The notes under the pieces are model-generated. The model had not been told where the DNA came from. It ran no database searches and was given only the letters and a program-made list of their open reading frames with translations. 64,000 nucleotides of DNA, taken from NCBI RefSeq assembly GCF_002335525.1, contig NZ_BDUF01000007.1, forward strand, positions 33,751-97,750, in the 5' to 3' direction. The position numbers and the translations under genes were made by a program. Below, one piece after another: positions 36,613-46,693 of the stretch. Positions within the stretch are counted from its first letter, which is position 1. Every line of letters begins with the position of its first letter. Origin of the DNA: Effusibacillus lacus. GTDB taxonomy: Bacteria > Bacillota > Bacilli > Tumebacillales > Effusibacillaceae.

Positions 36613-38916
36613 TTACAGATAGGGGTTTTCGTGTTTTGCTTTCAGGCGTCTCCAGCGACGCTCCACTTCATCCTCAAACATTTTGAGATAATGAGCATTT
36701 TCAGGCTTCAGCAAATGTTTGGTCTTGCCAAGCATCTTCAGCCATTCGGACACCGGTTGGCGCTTCCCTTTTTCTTCCGGGTCATAGGTAATCTTCGTAA
36801 TTCCGTGTTCCACTTCGTAAAGCGGGAAGAAGCAAGTGTTGACCGCATTGGCTACAATTGCGTTGCCGGCTTCATCAGCAGCTTTCCAGTTCAGCGGGCA
36901 GGAAATCAGAATCTTGCCGTAGGCCATTCCTTCGTTCTTCGCATACCACTGGGCCTTGGCCGCTTTCTTGATCAGATCCTGCGGGAACGCTTCCGTTCCG
37001 GTAAACACATACGGAATGTTGGTGGCCGCCATGATCTGGGCGGTATCTTTGTGGTGGAACGGTTTCCCGCTCTGGAATCCCCCCACATTGGATGTAGCTG
37101 TCATATGACCCAGTGGAGTGGAATAAGACAATTGGGCACCTGTGTTCATATACCCTTCGTTATCGTACTCCAGGATAATCATCTTGTGATTCCGGAGCGC
37201 CGCTCCGATGGCAGGCCCCATGCCGATATCCATTCCACCGTCGCCTGTGATCATGATGAACGTAATGTCATCGCTGACCAGGATTTCACCCCGGCGTTTC
37301 CGTTCCCAGAACATCTCCACCACACCGGAGAGTGTCGCGGCCCCGTTCTGGAACAGGTTGTGAATATAGGTGATCCTGTGGGAAGAGTAGGGATAGCCCG
37401 TGGTGACTACCATGGCACAACCCGTATGGAAGAGAACCACCACATCCCCTTCGATTCCCTTGTAGAAAGTCTCCAGTCCAGGGAAAATCCCGCAGCCCGG
37501 GCAAGCGCCATGGCCGGGAGCAATTCGCTTCGCCTTGGCAGTAAGTCCTCTGAGGGGCGGCATCTTCACTTTCAGTTCGCCGGTTTCCTCATCCTTGGTT
37601 ACCGAGACAAACCCGGTGGTTTCTTCCTTGGTCAGAGGTTTAAGGACTCTCTGCGGTACCAGTTCCGCTTTGCCCGGAGTATGACCGAAATAGTCAAATG
37701 CTTTGACTTCCTTGCCTTGGAGAACATCGAGACACAGCTGGAAGAACGCTTCCGCATCGTCCGCGTAGAAATCTTTTCCGCCTAACCCATAGATCCGGGA
37801 CAAGACGGTTGTATCCGCTTTGATCTCCTGCAGAGCCGCTTTGACTTCATGTGTAAGATTGGCGCCATGTCCGCCAAAGGAATCGGCTCGCTCGCCCACC
37901 AGCACAACCTTTACGTTTTTGAGAGCTTCCTGAATCGCCTTTTTCGGGAATGGGCGAATGATTTCCGGAGCAATCACACCCGCCTTGATTCCCTGCTTGC
38001 GCAGCTTGTCGACAACGTCCTTTGCAGTGTCGGAAGCGGAATTCAACAGGAATACCGCCACTTCCGCATCTTCCATCATGTACAGGTCAAGAAGTCCGTA
38101 TTTGCGACCGGAAATTTTTGCATATTCCTCCGCAACTTCCAGGTACACCCGTTCGGCATTGTACATGGCTTCCGACTGCTGGTATTTATTGTTGATGTAG
38201 TCCGGATCGTTCATGTAAGGGCCAATCGTAACCGGATTGGATGTGTCAAGAGAATCCACATACCCTTTTGGTGTCTCCCCGACAAACTTCTGAACCGCAT
38301 CCCTGTTGCTGAAATATTGGACCCGTCGTTTCTGGTGGGAAGTGAAGAAGCCGTCATAGGCAACAATCACCGGCAGGCGCACATCCTTGTGTTCCGCAAC
38401 ACGCAATGCAATCAGGTTCATGTCATAAACCGCCTGCGGGTCCTTGGCCAAAAGAATCGGCCAACCAATATTGAGTCCAAAATACAAGTCGGAGTGGTCA
38501 CCCCGGATGTCGAGAGGACCGGATACTGAACGGGTCACCAAATTCATGACCATGGGAAAGCGAGTTCCGGACTGTACGGGCAATTGTTCGATCATATACA
38601 GGAATCCGTTGGCGGAGGTGGCGTTAAATACCCGGCCGCCTGCAGTTGCCGCACCGTAGCAGATACCTGCAGATCCATGCTCCCCATCTGCAGGAATCAA
38701 GACGATGTCATGCTTTCCTTCCGTTTTCATTTCATCCAGATATTCGGCAATTTCGGTGGAAGGGGTAATCGGGAAATACCCCATTACATGATAATTGATC
38801 TGGGCCGCTGCTTGAGCCGCCATTTCATTGCCTGAGCGGAAGTCTGTCTTCTGCTCGATATCAACGTCTGTCTTAGGAATCGTCTTTTCCTGAAGATCTG
38901 TTTCTTTCAGAGCCAT
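36613..38916 (-). CDS. 2-oxoacid:ferredoxin oxidoreductase, fused alpha-beta subunit
   Basis: The 767 aa protein joins a PorA-like half (about 1-420: YFPITPSTEIAEYL, FNATSANGFLYM, GERADSFGGHGANL) to a PorB-like half (about 475-767). The latter has CPGCGIFPGL, the TPP-binding ITGDGGMDIGMGPAIGA and an NEGYMNTG core. Such enzymes split pyruvate or another 2-oxoacid with CoA to acyl-CoA and CO2, reducing ferredoxin. TPP-loop and CxxC motifs are intact. The ATG at 38916 has AGAGGAGGG upstream. It follows the gamma-delta gene by 28 bases. Substrate is not certain; pyruvate is likely from the alpha-half motifs. Confidence 0.9.
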   Translation of the reverse strand: MALKETDLQEKTIPKTDVDIEQKTDFRSGNEMAAQAAAQINYHVMGYFPITPSTEIAEYLDEMKTEGKHDIVLIPADGEHGSAGICYGAATAGGRVFNATSANGFLYMIEQLPVQSGTRFPMVMNLVTRSVSGPLDIRGDHSDLYFGLNIGWPILLAKDPQAVYDMNLIALRVAEHKDVRLPVIVAYDGFFTSHQKRRVQYFSNRDAVQKFVGETPKGYVDSLDTSNPVTIGPYMNDPDYINNKYQQSEAMYNAERVYLEVAEEYAKISGRKYGLLDLYMMEDAEVAVFLLNSASDTAKDVVDKLRKQGIKAGVIAPEIIRPFPKKAIQEALKNVKVVLVGERADSFGGHGANLTHEVKAALQEIKADTTVLSRIYGLGGKDFYADDAEAFFQLCLDVLQGKEVKAFDYFGHTPGKAELVPQRVLKPLTKEETTGFVSVTKDEETGELKVKMPPLRGLTAKAKRIAPGHGACPGCGIFPGLETFYKGIEGDVVVLFHTGCAMVVTTGYPYSSHRITYIHNLFQNGAATLSGVVEMFWERKRRGEILVSDDITFIMITGDGGMDIGMGPAIGAALRNHKMIILEYDNEGYMNTGAQLSYSTPLGHMTATSNVGGFQSGKPFHHKDTAQIMAATNIPYVFTGTEAFPQDLIKKAAKAQWYAKNEGMAYGKILISCPLNWKAADEAGNAIVANAVNTCFFPLYEVEHGITKITYDPEEKGKRQPVSEWLKMLGKTKHLLKPENAHYLKMFEDEVERRWRRLKAKHENPYL

Positions 38917-38944
38917 TCTAAACCCTCCTCTTCCCGTTGCTTTG

Positions 38945-39958
38945 CTAGGCAATATTGAAACGATGCTTTACGCCGTTTTGTTCCGCATAGCCTTCCATTT
39001 CCCGCAAGGTGCTGAGCGCCTCGGTCGGGCATGCTTCCACACATTTCTGGCAGCCTTTGCAGTACTGATAATCAATGCCTTGCAAGTATTGGTTGACGCG
39101 TCCTTTGGCATCCGTTTCCTGTGCCCAGACAAAGCAGTAATCGGGGCAGACTTGGTCGCAGGCAGCACAATGAATGCAGGCTTCCCGGTTAAATGAGGGA
39201 AGAAACCCTTGCCTGGAAGAACTTAAGTCTTTCAGGATCGAGTTGCCCGGATTGATAATCACACCGCCAATCGGTTGAGTTTCATAACCCAACATCGGCT
39301 GCGGTCGTACAAAGGTTTCCGGTTTGGCGCCCGGTTCCGGCTCGTAGGTTTTGCTGATAACCTCCGAGTACCCCCGTTCAAAGGTCCGGATATTGGAATC
39401 TACCAACGCCGGGTATTTCTTCTCGAAGGTTTCCCGGATCATGAACTCGACTGCTTTCGGATCCAGAAAATCAACTTCCCTGCACAAAGCGCCCAGCATC
39501 GCGGTATTCACTCGCGTCTTCTCTTCCACTGCAATACCCAGTGCGTCAACGCAAACAATGGTGCCCGTTTTAAGTCCGGTAATTTCACGGATTTCATCAG
39601 GTGTCTTCGTAGTGTTGACCAACAGAATTCCATCCGGCTGCAGGCCGGAAATGCAGTTTTGGGTTTTGAACAATGCTTCGTGAAAAACTCCTACCACATG
39701 CGGTTCTTCCACGGGTGACACTGCCCGTAAATTGGTTTCCGGGTTGGCGTAACGGATAAACGTCTTTACAGGCGACCCCTTTTTCTCGGAACCATAAGAG
39801 GAAAAATTGGATCCGTTTAACCCGAGATGAATCACTCCTGCCTCAGCCAGCATTTTCCCTGCAAGATTCGCTCCTAACCCTCCGATCGATTCCAAGCGAA
39901 TCTCAAACAGTCCTAATTCATTGACCTTCGTGAGCCTCGTTGTTGTTTGGGCGGCCAC
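38945..39958 (-). CDS. 2-oxoacid:ferredoxin oxidoreductase, fused gamma-delta subunit
   Basis: The 337 aa protein fuses a gamma (transferase) domain (about 10-190: LESIGGLGANLAGKML, SSYGSEKKGSPVKTF) to a ferredoxin-like delta domain. The delta domain has two 4Fe-4S sites, CIHCAACDQVCPDYC near 262 and CKGCQKCVEACP near 300. It carries electrons from the TPP site of its partner. The GTG at 39958 has AGAAGGAGGGGG upstream; longer frames lack this. With the alpha-beta gene it makes a complete two-polypeptide enzyme in its own operon, inserted between yaaL and bofA. Confidence 0.92.
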   Translation of the reverse strand: MAAQTTTRLTKVNELGLFEIRLESIGGLGANLAGKMLAEAGVIHLGLNGSNFSSYGSEKKGSPVKTFIRYANPETNLRAVSPVEEPHVVGVFHEALFKTQNCISGLQPDGILLVNTTKTPDEIREITGLKTGTIVCVDALGIAVEEKTRVNTAMLGALCREVDFLDPKAVEFMIRETFEKKYPALVDSNIRTFERGYSEVISKTYEPEPGAKPETFVRPQPMLGYETQPIGGVIINPGNSILKDLSSSRQGFLPSFNREACIHCAACDQVCPDYCFVWAQETDAKGRVNQYLQGIDYQYCKGCQKCVEACPTEALSTLREMEGYAEQNGVKHRFNIA

Positions 39959-40054
39959 TGGAACCCCCTCCTTCTGTATTGATTCCTTAATTCTCATTAA
40001 AACAATCCTTCGCACAGACTGATACAGCTTTATATAACAGATACAAAAGAGTCC

Positions 40055-40074
40055 TTTCTGTTTTGTTACAGAAA
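40055..40074. repeat. Palindrome in the oxidoreductase leader
   Basis: TTTCTGT-N6-ACAGAAA lies in the roughly 170-base leader, about 65 bp downstream of the promoter. It could be an operator or a leader hairpin. Confidence 0.45.
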
Positions 40075-40137
40075 TGTGAATTGTTGATAATATTGGCGTT
40101 TTCTGCGCAAAAAATCTTTACTTACCACTTTTTTATC

Positions 40138-40166
40138 AGTATAACAGCTTGAAAAAATTATTACAA
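40138..40166 (-). promoter_or_regulatory. Promoter of the oxidoreductase operon
   Basis: TTGTAA, 17-base spacer, TATACT on the minus strand, about 180 bases upstream of the GTG, giving a long leader with no gene inside. Confidence 0.7.
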
Positions 40167-40244
40167 CAGGTTAGTGTGCAAACACTATAGAAATTTTTGA
40201 GTGGAGTATTTTATAGCTTGTCCTGTTTTTTTACAAAAGAAAAA

Positions 40245-40261
40245 GCGCGCAAATCGCACGC
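40245..40261 (-). terminator. Terminator after yaaL
   Basis: GCGTGCG/TGCGCGC stem with a three-base loop, directly at the yaaL stop, then TTTTTCTTTT on the minus strand. It ends the dnaX-ebfC-recR-yaaL operon. Confidence 0.75.
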
Positions 40262-40263
40262 CT

Positions 40264-40536
40264 TTACATTGCTTTCGGATAAGGAAACTCAATCCGAATT
40301 CCGTCTTCCCGAGCTTTTCTCAGATAATAGCCGTATTTTTTCTCCGCTGCTTCCAGCACATAAATCGCATGGTCAATCAAATCCGGATCCGTAAGAAGAT
40401 CCAAACGCTGTTGGGCAAGCATCCAGTCCCGGTGTGCCAGCCTCAGTTCTTCAAGAAACTTTTCTTCCTCGGACGGTTCCTGCTCTTTTTCACCTTCAAT
40501 CCAAGACGTCCACGCTTTCCAAAGATTGTTTCCCAA
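40264..40536 (-). CDS. yaaL: YaaL family protein (DUF2508)
   Basis: The 90 aa protein matches YaaL: KFLEELRLAHRDWMLAQQRLD, then DPDLIDHAIYVLEAAEKKYGYYLRKA split over the second half. It is helical and cytoplasmic, of unknown function, always next to recR in Bacilli. The TTG start has GGGGGGAG upstream. Last gene of the dnaX operon. Confidence 0.9.
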   Translation of the reverse strand: MGNNLWKAWTSWIEGEKEQEPSEEEKFLEELRLAHRDWMLAQQRLDLLTDPDLIDHAIYVLEAAEKKYGYYLRKAREDGIRIEFPYPKAM

Positions 40537-40612
40537 CCCGCTTCTCCCCCCCTATCACTCTACGAGAGCCGTGATAGTAGAGTATAAGCGGGATCAGCGG
40601 AAACTATGCCTC

Positions 40613-41218
40613 TTAAATTTCTCTCCGGCCTTCCAATGCTTTGGACAAAGTGACTTCGTCTGCATATTCCAGGTCGCCTCCAACCGGCAACCCGTGGGCA
40701 ATCCGTGTAATCTTGATACCCGCCGGTTTCAGCAGGCGGGAAATATACATGGCTGTCGCTTCACCCTCAACATTGGGATTTGTGGCCAGAATTACCTCAT
40801 TCACATTTACGTCCGTGTCCTGAAGACGCCGGAGCAACTCGGGAATGCGAATCTGGTCGGGGCCAATGCCTTCCATTGGTGAAATCGCCCCTTGCAACAC
40901 ATGGTAGCGCCCGTTAAATTCCTTCGTCTTTTCCATTGCCACCACGTCTTTAGCGTCTTGAACCACGCACAACATTTCCCGGTTCCGGGCCGGATCGCTG
41001 CAGATCCGGCAAGGATCCACATCCGTGATGTTACAGCATATGGAACAATAGTGCAGATGTCTCTTTGCATTGACCAACGCCTTGGCAAACCCCATGACAT
41101 CCTCTTCTTTCATGTTCAGGACATGAAATGCCAGGCGCTGCGCCGTTTTGGGACCGATTCCCGGCAACAGCATGAAACCTTCAATCAGATCGGCAATCGG
41201 CTGGGGGTAATACAACAT
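40613..41218 (-). CDS. recR: Recombination protein RecR
   Basis: The 201 aa protein has the RecR parts in order: helix-hairpin-helix [16 protein letters not shown] near 17, zinc finger with [16 protein letters not shown] near 58, Toprim ([28 protein letters not shown]) and C-terminal [20 protein letters not shown]. It works with RecO and RecF in gap repair. ATG start 25 bases after ebfC. Confidence 0.97.
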   Translation of the reverse strand: MLYYPQPIADLIEGFMLLPGIGPKTAQRLAFHVLNMKEEDVMGFAKALVNAKRHLHYCSICCNITDVDPCRICSDPARNREMLCVVQDAKDVVAMEKTKEFNGRYHVLQGAISPMEGIGPDQIRIPELLRRLQDTDVNVNEVILATNPNVEGEATAMYISRLLKPAGIKITRIAHGLPVGGDLEYADEVTLSKALEGRREI

Positions 41219-41243
41219 GCGGTTTCTCCTCTGCTCTCAGATC

Positions 41244-41549
41244 TTAAAATGGGAGATTGAACCCCTTGGTGAAACGCCCCAGCTCATTCTGGCCCAGATC
41301 ATCCGCTTTTTTCATGCCGTCGTTGACGGCTGCCAGAATCAGATCCTGAAGCATTTCCACATCTTCCGGATCTACAACCTCCGGCTTGATGGTGATGGAT
41401 TTCAGAACCTTATGCCCGGTTACAACCACAGTGACAGCGCCACCGCCGGCGGAACCTTCCACGGTTTTGTCACCCAGAGCCTCCTGGGCTTTCATCAGTT
41501 CTTCCTGCATCTTCTTTGCCTGTTTCATTAACTGGTTCATGTTTTTCAT
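41244..41549 (-). CDS. ebfC: YbaB/EbfC family nucleoid-associated protein
   Basis: The 101 aa protein begins [20 protein letters not shown] and has [20 protein letters not shown] and a helical tail, the YbaB/EbfC fold. It binds DNA as a dimer and is encoded between dnaX and recR in most bacteria. The ATG at 41549 has GAGGGTGA upstream and lies just after the dnaX stop. Confidence 0.95.
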   Translation of the reverse strand: MKNMNQLMKQAKKMQEELMKAQEALGDKTVEGSAGGGAVTVVVTGHKVLKSITIKPEVVDPEDVEMLQDLILAAVNDGMKKADDLGQNELGRFTKGFNLPF

Positions 41550-41560
41550 GTGATTCACCC

Positions 41561-43273
41561 TCACTCTTCAATCTCTACGATTTCCTGACCAAAAAGATCA
41601 ATGACCTCTTTTACAAACTGATCTTCTGATGTGCTGGCCAATTCGGCTGTCCCCTGCTGTTTAAACTGCTGCCATTCCGACTGCAAGACAGCAACAAGGG
41701 AACATGACTGTCCCATGTATTCGCTCAGTACTTCGTCAATTACTGTCTTATGGATGGGTTTCATCACCGTGTCCCGGTGAATTTGGTTCTTGAAGGCAAC
41801 GATTACGTTTCCGCTGTCAAAAGCTACTGCTTCTCCATCCAACAGCCAAGCCTGGGCCGTAATTTTTCGTCGTTTGATTTCGTCAAGAATCTGGTTCCAG
41901 CCTGCGTTCAGTTTCTCAAACAATTCTTTGCTTGGATTTTTAATCAGTTTATCGACAGGTTTGGCGGTTGGTGCCGATACGGATGCCGTTTTGTTTTCAG
42001 CCGCCGTCTGAGTAGAAACCGATTTTTCCGGAGCTGACGGAGTTCTTGGCTGACTTGCAGGTTTTCCGGGATTTGTTGAAACAGGATTTGCCGGTGCAGC
42101 AGCTGATCTTACGGCTGCAATGGGGACACCCTCTGCAAGCTTCCTCTCCAACCGTTCAATCCTTCGCAGCAACTCTTTGACATCCGCCGCTTCCGTTTGA
42201 CACAGGCGCACCATAAGCATTTCCAGCAGAAGACGGCCTTGCGCATGCCACTTCATCTCCTGGGCTGTCTGGGTCATCTGGTCAATCATTGCAATCAGCT
42301 TCGAATCACTGTACAAATCGGCTGTTTCGACAAAGAGTTTGTCGTACTGGATACGATCCTGAATCTCTTCCAAGCCGGGAACCGTCTTGTACATCAACAG
42401 ATCCCGGAAATAGCCCGTCAGATCGTGCAGGATTTGGCCCGGTTCTTTCCCGTTCTCAATCAGTTCCTCCGTGGTCCGCAGCACCTGCTGGACATCTTTT
42501 TCCGCAACAGATCTTGCAATGGAGGCCAATATATCAGATCGGACACCGCCAACCAAGGAAACAACCGTATCCGCCGTAACCTTTTCGCCGCCAAAGGAGA
42601 TAACCTGATCAAAGATGGACAGGGCGTCACGCATTCCGCCTTCTGCTGCCCGGGCCACCATCCATAGAGCATCTTCTTCCGCCGCTATTTTTTTCTCGTT
42701 TGCAATCAAACGCAGACGTTCAACAGTCTGTTGCGCGGTGATGCGCCGGAAATCAAACCGCTGGCACCGCGAGATAATGGTGGCAGGAAGCTTATGGGGT
42801 TCCGTGGTCGCCAGAATGAACACCACATGGCGGGGCGGTTCCTCCAATGTTTTTAACAATGCATTGAACGCTTCCGTGGTCAGCATATGGACTTCGTCCA
42901 CTATATAGACTTTGTACCGAACTTCCGTCGGTGCATATTTCACTTGTTCCCGCAAATCCCGGATTTCATCCACACCCCGGTTGGAAGCAGCGTCAATTTC
43001 AACCACGTCCATGATGGAACCGACTGTTATTCCCCGGCAAGCGGGGCAATCGTTGCATGGCTCGTCCGTTGGACCATTCTCGCAATTAATCGCCTTCGCC
43101 AGAATTTTGGCGGAACTGGTTTTCCCCGTTCCCCGAGGACCGGAAAACAGGTATGCATGCGCAAACCTTCCCGTGCGAAGCGCGTTTTGCAAGGTTCGGG
43201 TCACGTGTTCTTGCCCAACCATATCCGCAAATGTTTGTGGGCGCCATTCCCGGTACAAGGCAATGTACGACAC
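41561..43273 (-). CDS. dnaX: DNA polymerase III gamma/tau subunit DnaX
   Basis: The 570 aa clamp-loader motor has the AAA+ P-loop [13 protein letters not shown] near 45, a zinc module with CNDCPAC near 73-79, [22 protein letters not shown] near 117-140 and ISRCQRFDF. An Ala/Pro/Thr-rich linker (about 395-450) leads to a tau-like C-domain. A GTG start with GGAGGGG upstream is chosen. I see no slippery A-run that would force a frameshifted gamma form. It is downstream of the SRP RNA gene. Confidence 0.96.
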   Translation of the reverse strand: MSYIALYREWRPQTFADMVGQEHVTRTLQNALRTGRFAHAYLFSGPRGTGKTSSAKILAKAINCENGPTDEPCNDCPACRGITVGSIMDVVEIDAASNRGVDEIRDLREQVKYAPTEVRYKVYIVDEVHMLTTEAFNALLKTLEEPPRHVVFILATTEPHKLPATIISRCQRFDFRRITAQQTVERLRLIANEKKIAAEEDALWMVARAAEGGMRDALSIFDQVISFGGEKVTADTVVSLVGGVRSDILASIARSVAEKDVQQVLRTTEELIENGKEPGQILHDLTGYFRDLLMYKTVPGLEEIQDRIQYDKLFVETADLYSDSKLIAMIDQMTQTAQEMKWHAQGRLLLEMLMVRLCQTEAADVKELLRRIERLERKLAEGVPIAAVRSAAAPANPVSTNPGKPASQPRTPSAPEKSVSTQTAAENKTASVSAPTAKPVDKLIKNPSKELFEKLNAGWNQILDEIKRRKITAQAWLLDGEAVAFDSGNVIVAFKNQIHRDTVMKPIHKTVIDEVLSEYMGQSCSLVAVLQSEWQQFKQQGTAELASTSEDQFVKEVIDLFGQEIVEIEE

Positions 43274-43349
43274 TGCGACCCCTCCTGTAAGAAGTAAGCA
43301 TACTATCACTAGATTACCACAACCTCAAGACAAACCAAAGAAATAAAGA

Positions 43350-43374
43350 AAACCGCCCTGGTGCAGGACGGTTT
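43350..43374 (-). terminator. Terminator after SRP RNA
   Basis: AAACCGTCCTG/CAGGGCGGTTT stem (one G-U) with a CAC loop, then TCTTTATTTCTT on the minus strand. Confidence 0.85.
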
Positions 43375-43404
43375 CAAAAGTTGGATTCCAGTATTCGGTT
43401 CCAT

Positions 43405-43545
43405 ACCGAAAGCCATCGGCTCAGGTCAGGCACCCCTGCGGCACACGGAAAGGTTCCCTTAGTGCTGCTTCCGTCAGGACCTGACACGGTTCAGGAGTTC
43501 CCGTCGCACAGGACCCGACCTGAGCCGGTGGCTCTCAAAACTATA
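43405..43545 (-). ncRNA. ffs: Signal recognition particle RNA (scRNA/4.5S)
   Basis: The minus strand holds the SRP helix-8 signature GGTCCTGACGGAAGCAGCAC with GTGCC closing it. A long flanking stem, GGCTCAGGTC paired with GACCTGAGCC, is extended by GCCA/TGGC. The paired core spans 43412-43532 (121 bases). That is longer than the minimal 4.5S form but shorter than the 270-base B. subtilis RNA with an Alu domain; I see no Alu domain. Position between tadA and dnaX is the same as in B. subtilis. Ends are approximate. Confidence 0.9.
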
Positions 43546-43548
43546 TCG

Positions 43549-44001
43549 TCATTTGTTCCGCCGTTCTCTGAAAAACTCCTTCAGTATCATACCACACTCC
43601 TCTTCCAAGATGCCAGAGGTAAGTTGTGGTTGATGGTTAAAACGATCGACGGCAAACAAATTCACGATCGATCCGGCAGCCCCAAACTTTGGTTCCGCCG
43701 CACCGTAAATGATTTCATCAATTCTGGCCAGGATAAGAGCCCCTGCACACATGGGACACGGTTCCAGCGTTACGTAAAGCCGGCAGCCGCTTAGCCGCCA
43801 ACCGCCAAGGATTCGGCTGGCTTCCCTCAGTGCAACGATTTCAGCATGGGCAGTTGGATCTTTCCATGTTTCCCGCATATTGTGGCCGCGGGCTATGACA
43901 TTTCCTCCCTTGACCACAACAGCCCCAATCGGAACTTCTCCCCATTGAGCGGCTTTATCCGCCTCTTTTAACGCTTCCCGCATGAAGAATTCATGATCCA
44001 T
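43549..44001 (-). CDS. tadA: tRNA-specific adenosine deaminase TadA
   Basis: The 150 aa deaminase makes inosine at the wobble base of tRNA-Arg(ACG). It has the zinc/proton-shuttle motif TAHAEIVALREA near 50 and PCPMCAGALILARI near 82, plus VPIGAVVV at the N-terminus. The ATG at 44001 has TTAGGTGG upstream; a GTG four codons earlier overlaps the SD. SRP RNA follows immediately. Confidence 0.96.
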   Translation of the reverse strand: MDHEFFMREALKEADKAAQWGEVPIGAVVVKGGNVIARGHNMRETWKDPTAHAEIVALREASRILGGWRLSGCRLYVTLEPCPMCAGALILARIDEIIYGAAEPKFGAAGSIVNLFAVDRFNHQPQLTSGILEEECGMILKEFFRERRNK

Positions 44002-44216
44002 ATTAGGCACCACCTAAGACAGTACAAACGGAATGTAAGTTTATCATAATATTTGGATAAAATCCAATCTGATGTGATGGTTTGGGACAAATTGCTTGCA
44101 TGCATTGCCCCGCCTGTGCGAACAATTCTAAAACCACAGTTTTTCCCCAAAACAAAAGAGGATTTTCCATTCCGATCAAGAATTATGCCATGTAACCTGG
44201 GGTAGGAGGTAATGGG

Positions 44217-44417
44217 ATGCACCGGGTCGCCGAAAACGAACAGATCGAACTGTTATATGATTGCGCTGATCGTTGCAAGCGCTGCCAGGAATACGTCTGT
44301 AAACAGCCGGCTTATGTGGAAGTCGTTTACTGTCCGAGGTTTGTCGCAATTGAATCGCCCGGTTCCAAGGGACAAACGTCCCAAAAGAAACCGGTTAAAC
44401 GAATTTCTATGGCATGA
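44217..44417 (+). CDS. Small Cys-rich protein of unknown function
   Basis: The 66 aa ORF has a strong SD (TAGGAGG, 8 bases before the ATG). Its core CADRCKRCQEYVC plus a later Cys in VVYCPRF could bind zinc; the C-terminus is basic (SQKKPVKR). I do not recognise a family. It is alone on the plus strand, with about 180 bases on each side that hold no other gene. The SD and the Cys spacing argue for a real gene, but homologues are needed. Confidence 0.5.
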   Translation: MHRVAENEQIELLYDCADRCKRCQEYVCKQPAYVEVVYCPRFVAIESPGSKGQTSQKKPVKRISMA

Positions 44418-44598
44418 AACTTTTTTCCAATTGAAACGTCTATATATATGGATTCCCCGAATCCTTGTCTCCTTTGATCTGGGGCACCCTGTGGGGTGCC
44501 CCTGTAATCTGTGATAATTGGAAGAACGGGAATCATTTCCTACAAATGCAAGAAAATGCCGGGTTTGGCATGTACCAAATCCGGCGTTGAACGTTAAA

Positions 44599-44677
44599 TG
44601 GTGCACCCAGAGGGATTCGAACCCCCCCAAGACGTCGTTTAGGAAACGACCGCTCTATCCGCCTGAGCTATGGGTGC
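44599..44677 (-). tRNA. tRNA-Arg (anticodon CCT)
   Basis: Cloverleaf on the minus strand: acceptor GCACCCA/TGGGTGC, D arm GCTC/GAGC, anticodon stem GTCGT/ACGAC with loop TTCCTAA, T arm GGGGG-TTCGAAT-CCCTC. The CCA end is encoded. It would read AGG. Confidence 0.95.
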
Positions 44678-44695
44678 ATATCTTTGTGGGTTGAA

Positions 44696-44719
44696 AAAAC
44701 CAGCCTGCGGGCTGGTTTT
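44696..44719 (-). terminator. Terminator between tRNA-Ser and tRNA-Arg
   Basis: Perfect 10-bp stem AAAACCAGCC/GGCTGGTTTT with a 4-base loop and six T on the minus strand. It ends the tRNA-Ser transcript and the structured segment behind it. Confidence 0.85.
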
Positions 44720-44736
44720 ATTATATCAAAAAACAC

Positions 44737-44813
44737 TGGCGGAGTGAGAGGGATACAGGAAAACCACCCGGCTGCGTAGTTGATACTGCGATGCACAGCT
44801 CCGGCGAACCCTC
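44737..44813 (-). pseudogene. Interrupted copy of the tRNA-Ser 3' end
   Basis: An 18-base exact copy of the tRNA-Ser 3' end including CCA (44737-44754) is preceded in the minus-strand sense by GAGGGTTCG (44813-44805), the 5' half of the same T-arm. About 50 unrelated bases sit between them. Read as one unit it is a tRNA-Ser T-arm and acceptor end with an insert in the T-loop; the rest of a tRNA is missing. The arms can still pair (GAGAGGG/CCCTCTC). It is between tRNA-Ser and its terminator, so it should be transcribed. Confidence 0.55.
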
Positions 44814-44857
44814 TCATCCACTCAAGGGATCTCATCCCTCAACAAGGATGTTAAATC

Positions 44858-44951
44858 TGGCGGAGTGAGAGGGATTCGAACCCTCGATACGGGTTTACCC
44901 CGTATACTCGCTTAGCAGGCGAGCGCCTTCGACCTACTCGGCCATCACTCC
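44858..44951 (-). tRNA. tRNA-Ser (anticodon GCT)
   Basis: Class II tRNA on the minus strand: acceptor GGAGTGA/TCACTCC, anticodon loop CTGCTAA on stem CTCGC/GCGAG, a long variable arm (ATACGGG/CCCGTAT), T arm GAGGG-TTCGAAT-CCCTC, discriminator G and an encoded CCA. It would read AGC/AGU. Confidence 0.95.
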
Positions 44952-44992
44952 AAAACGACACTTTCCCATTGTACCGTGTAAAGTGCTGAAAA

Positions 44993-45259
44993 TCAAGGTT
45001 TCGTGTTTGTCAACTTTTTCATCTTTTGCCTGCGCACGACTGCATACCAGGTCACCAACAACAGGAACCCCCACCCCAGTACATAGAACAGCTTCGATAG
45101 AAGCTGGGAAATATCATACGGAGAAAGGCTGATCATGAAACCGACAAAAAACATTGCGCAGGTGATGAACATGGATCGTCCAAAAGCAACCCTGTGCAGT
45201 GAGAAATATTGAATGATCAGACATACGACAAAAGTAAGCAGGCCCATAAAAAATAGCAT
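44993..45259 (-). CDS. Small membrane protein of unknown function
   Basis: The 88 aa ORF encodes about three hydrophobic segments (LLTFVVCLIIQYF, MFITCAMFFVGFMI, VLGWGFLLLVTWYAVV) and a basic C-terminal tail (RRQKMKKL), consistent with inner-membrane insertion. The ATG has AGGGCGAAG upstream. It is downstream of the serS terminator and upstream of tRNA-Ser. I do not recognise a family. Confidence 0.6.
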   Translation of the reverse strand: MLFFMGLLTFVVCLIIQYFSLHRVAFGRSMFITCAMFFVGFMISLSPYDISQLLSKLFYVLGWGFLLLVTWYAVVRRQKMKKLTNTKP

Positions 45260-45342
45260 CTTCTTCGCCCTTTCCTTAATGCTTAGAATTATTATAAACG
45301 AATTCTGTCCATTATTCGACTGATGTCATCAGAATGGGCTTC

Positions 45343-45369
45343 AAACGGGGCTGTTTGCCAGCCCCGTTT
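45343..45369 (-). terminator. Hairpin after serS
   Basis: Perfect 11-bp stem AAACGGGGCTG/CAGCCCCGTTT with a 5-base loop. The T tract is poor (TTTGAAG), so termination strength is uncertain. Confidence 0.6.
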
Positions 45370-45375
45370 GATTTG

Positions 45376-46662
<1,287 letters not shown>

Positions 46663-46693
46663 TCACTCCCTTAAAACATGGTGTTTTGCAAAT

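Noticed and set aside
41880..42100. Programmed frameshift in dnaX
   Set aside because: No A-rich slippery heptamer followed by a stem was seen in the linker; the single 570 aa frame is enough.
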